A DNA stretch of 64,000 bases, from NCBI GenBank assembly GCA_009801085.1, contig VNWV01000006.1:1054001-1118000 (forward strand). Direction: 5' to 3'. Below, in pieces: positions 61,344-64,000 of this stretch. The notes beneath the pieces are model-generated. The model ran no database searches and had not been told where the DNA came from. It was given only the letters and a program-made list of their open reading frames with translations. The position numbers and the translations under genes were made by a program. Source of the DNA: Lasiodiplodia sp. COLG20 (Eukaryota; Ascomycota; Dothideomycetes; Botryosphaeriales; Botryosphaeriaceae). Each line of letters starts with the position of its first letter. Position 1 is the first letter of the stretch.

Positions 61344-62094
61344 TTACGACGAGGATGGGAACATGGAAGCGACCTCTTCGTCTGTGAGAATGATGTCCTG
61401 GACGGGGTCCTGGCGGCGCTCGAGCTCTAAAGACTCGTAATCGGCGTAGGAGGGCAGAAAGATGTCTGGACACGCCTGATTAGTCTAGGCACCAGCAGGC
61501 AAAGCGGGGCGACGAGGCTGGGAATGATGCGGCAAACCATTGCCTGGCACACATTCGTTCCACGCACCTTGGTTCCAATCGAAGCCTTGCGATGACCTGA
61601 CGCAGGTAATCTGGTTCGCCGGCGTCGGGTTAGCGAGTCTTGAGCTGCCAAAGCGCAGATGCGAGGACGCCCGGGAAATTGCGCTGCTTACCAGCCGCGG
61701 CGCATCCGGATGCCCGACATTGATGACCGTGTGCTCAGACTTGGAGATGGACGAGCCTGCCGGCGCCTTGTAAGCCTGCTGTGCTTCTTTGTCCCGCAAC
61801 CGCCCACCATCCCTGCAATGTGTAGTTTGCGGTGGTGTTGCAGTGGGGAATTGCGGGACGGCAATGCTTCTGCTGCGGCAGAGCGAGGACAGGCTGCTTC
61901 TACTCACTCAGCAGGCTTTGGCGGCGCTCGGAGCGGTACTGGTGGTGGTGTGAGGGCGCGGATGTGGAAGGCGAGACGACAGGCGAGCGGCCCAGCACGG
62001 ACGAGGAGAGCGAGGAGCTACTCTCCGGACTGTCGACGCTGTTGCCTGCCCCGCTGCTCTTCTTGCGCTTCGGAATGGCGATCGAGGACGACAT
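61344..62094 (-). CDS. Small four-exon protein of unknown function, 138 residues
   Basis: I do not recognise a named family. Exons are 61908-62094, 61692-61756, 61568-61610 and 61344-61465; they sum to 417 nt with correct phases. All three introns have GT..AG ends, and the second has a CTAAC branch site. The N-terminal ~62 residues are Ser-rich with a basic IPKRKK patch and look disordered. The rest is compact and looks constrained: KSEHTVINVGHPDAPRL, then ITCVRSSQGFDWNQD, IFLPSYADYESLELERRQDP and a C-terminal DIILTDEEVASMFPSSS. The two middle exons are tiny (65 and 43 nt), so single-frame searches miss it. The composition (GFDWNQ, LPSYADYE) suggests a short interaction peptide or complex subunit, but no function is claimed. 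Confidence 0.72.
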
Positions 62095-63401
62095 GGTGCC
62101 GTGCGGGACCGAGCTTGGTCGGCGGGCGGGAAGATCGGGGTCGAGGACGGTTGGGGACGACGGCCGATAAGGGACGCAGCCAGATAGAGGCGGGGAGGAG
62201 CTTCGTGCTGGTAAGGACAGGAACGATGTGGAGCCGGAAACGCCGCCGAAAAAAAAGCAAAGCCGAGAGGTGAGAAAGGATGAGGTGGAAAGCGTATGGG
62301 AGGCGAGAGCAGTGGAAGTGTGTGAGTTGTACGTCTCCGGTGGTCGGGGGAGCTGGGGGAGCTAGCTCGGCGACGTGATGCAGCGGGAGGCGTGACTCAG
62401 GCCCACGGCACGCAATGCATCCCGCGCGGGTGCGTGACCCTCAAGCACCTTTGCCTGCAGATCCGGCATTCTCTTGACAGACGGGCTCGGCTGGCGCGTG
62501 TGCATGCCCTGCGGGCGCCAGCGCCTCTGCGGATGCCTGCAGCCGCTCACTTTCCGACCATGCGCATGACGTATCTGTTGTGCATCCTTCCATTACGAAC
62601 TCGGCAATACATTGGGATTATCGTACATGATATCGTTCAAACAAAGGCCGCCCTCGCAACAAATTAGAAAGAGCGTCAAAGAAGCAGAAGGTAAAGCCAC
62701 CCGCCACCGCTCCTCCTCCCACAGCGTCTAAGCCCATTCATCCAAGCCCTCGCAATCTTCATCAAAGGTCGCTTTGCCGGACCCGCCGTGCTGGCGTCCT
62801 TTGTCATCAGCCCGGGTATTCTCCGCAAGACGCGCCGCAGGCTGGCGATGGAAAAAAAAAAAAAAAAGAGAGAGAGAGAGATCCGGAGGAGCATCGAGGA
62901 GACTTGACGTATTTTCCCCCGGCACGAGTGCTCATTACTAGAAAGGGAAACAAAAAGGAATTCGAGCCAGAACGCCCACGAGAAAACGCACATGGAGAAC
63001 GGCCTGGGAAGGACAATAGGACAGGAAAAGAAAGCGAAGAGTAGCCCGATCGCGAAGGAAATGACGGATGGTGTTTATGGTCGACAGCAGGCTCCGAGAA
63101 AAGCTCCCCCGCTCTCAGCCACATTGGTATTTCCCCTTCCAGGCAGATCCGAGTTCAAGTAGTTCATCGCTTTCCCTTTAATTCTCCCCTCGTTCCTCGC
63201 ATCATACAAGCCACGCAACGCAAGCACCTCTGGGTATCCCGACATATCCAAACCGTTGTGAAAGTCCCTAAGAGAGAAGAGCGAAAAAAAAAAACATCAA
63301 AAGGGAAAAATTTGCCCGGGCAGTCCGAAATCGTGAACTCGGACTTTTAAGAGTCAAACATCAAACATACGGCGTGGTCACCACCCCGTTCGCCGGCAGG
63401 C
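62095..63401. other. 1.3-kb intergenic region, small-gene promoter / RasGAP 3' flank
   Basis: No gene supported. It contains an A-run followed by a (GA)n microsatellite at about 62851-62881 and another A-run near 63283-63294. Confidence 0.5.
62851..62881. repeat. Poly-A and (GA)n simple repeat
   Basis: Fifteen or more A followed by about seven GA units. Confidence 0.9.
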
Positions 63402-64000
63402 TTACCAGCCCTTGTTCTTCCGCGCGAAGCGCTTGTTGAGCAGGTTCAGTACCTTCGTAACATTGAACTGCACATACTCGAGATCGAGATCTTCTTGGTT
63501 GTCTTTCTGCATCTCCAAAAGGTCGTCGAGCTTGAGGTCCAGCTCTAGCAGACCTCGGTTGCGGCCTGCGGGGTCCAATCAGCATTTGCCATGCGGCCGT
63601 TCTCAATCGGTGGTGTGACTTACCCTTGTAGTGTAGGGAGATGACAAAGGTACCAGGCAGCGGGCTGGTGAAGTTGAAGTAAATGTTGGCCCTTCGGTTC
63701 TCCGGGACGTTGCTCTTTTGGATGACGCCCTCCTTCTCCAACTGCTGGTGCGTGAATTTGTACGGGCCGAGCACTTGGTGCTTCTGCTGCTTTCGCGACT
63801 TGCCTTCAGACTGGCTCCGAACGTTATGCAAGTAAGACTTGTACGTCTCGAGCTGGCCCACCAGGTAGGCGTTGTGGTCGCGAATCGTCTTGAAGACTTC
63901 TTCCAACTTTCGCGTCTCCTCGAGCACCTTGTCCTTCAGCGAGCCAAGGTGCACCAATTCCTGCTCGATTTCGTCACGCAGGAGCGCGAATCCATCCTCT
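63402..64000 (-). CDS. RasGAP/IQGAP-type protein, C-terminal fragment (5' end outside window)
   Basis: Exons in the window are 63624-64000 (continues beyond) and 63402-63565, with a 58-nt intron. The visible ~180 residues form the RasGAP C-terminal domain found in IQGAPs and fungal Gap1/Sar1/GapA proteins: a coiled-coil helix (KVLEETRKLEEVFKTI, YLVGQLETYKSYLHNV), then GPYKFTHQQLEKEGVI, the beta segment FNFTSPLPGTFVISLHYKG and the final LEYVQFNVTKVLNLLNKRF. The GAP catalytic domain would be upstream, off the window. Such proteins restrain Ras or organise the actin ring; which of the two cannot be decided from this fragment. Confidence 0.85.

Overview
The window is nuclear DNA of a filamentous ascomycete (Pezizomycotina; Dothideomycetes is a guess only). 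The evidence is dense protein-coding genes with short GT..AG introns (mostly 50-60 nt, CTRAY-like branch sites), fungus-specific families (AUR1, Ssr4, HymA/Mo25, a very large hybrid histidine kinase, an Ace2-type zinc-finger factor), a GC-rich coding fraction, and AT-rich gene-free islands. I found no operon, CRISPR array, rRNA or recognisable tRNA.

Layout. 1-2355 (+) holds the 3' end of listerin. 2607-3030 is a 424-bp MITE-like element with terminal inverted repeats and an 8-bp target duplication. 3125-4847 (-) is a CorA-like membrane protein gene with a doubtful 5' end and one suspicious TGA. 4989-6170 (-) encodes the leucine carboxyl methyltransferase Ppm1, head to head with RPB5 (6323-7110, +). 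8195-9195 (+) is a mitochondrial 1-Cys peroxiredoxin. 9591-10558 (-) is an LSM12-like gene. 11040-13157 (-) is 6-phosphogluconate dehydrogenase in nine exons, one only 7 nt long. 14228-15373 (+) is an RBM42-like RRM protein. 16026-18365 (+) is Ssr4 of SWI/SNF and RSC. 20271-22541 (+) is a secreted tyrosinase. 24129-27272 (-) is MCM4, and 27566-28021 (+) is tubulin cofactor A. 29064-30685 (-) is an FKBP isomerase fused to a STIMATE-like membrane domain. 31966-38136 (-) is a 2017-residue hybrid histidine kinase. 39516-40820 (-) is Mo25/HymA. 41576-43150 (-) is a CDK-activating-type kinase, divergent from the Syp1-like endocytic F-BAR/muHD gene at 43593-46645 (+). 50033-51477 (-) is AUR1. 55277-57360 (-) is an Ace2/Swi5-like factor. 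58198-58779 (+) is ubiquitin-eS31. 59201-59906 (-) is the kinetochore protein Mis14/Nsl1. 61344-62094 (-) is a small four-exon protein of unknown function. 63402-64000 (-) is the C-terminus of a RasGAP/IQGAP-type protein, cut by the window end.

Most genes are housekeeping, so this is ordinary core genome rather than a biosynthetic or defence cluster. Several encode growth, polarity and cell-cycle functions (MCM4, Mo25, Ace2, a CAK-like kinase, Mis14, RasGAP, Syp1). Mo25/Hym1 and Ace2 belong to the same RAM pathway in yeast, but nothing here shows that their proximity is functional.

The most unusual points are the FKBP-STIMATE fusion, the 7-nt microexon in the gnd gene, the MITE with an intact target duplication, sense-strand poly-C tracts inside introns (one carries the assembly gap at 8680-8686), two possible optional introns that keep the reading frame, and the small spliced gene at 61344-62094. 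Exon limits were set by hand from splice signals and checked for phase. Every gene model given as complete sums to a multiple of three.
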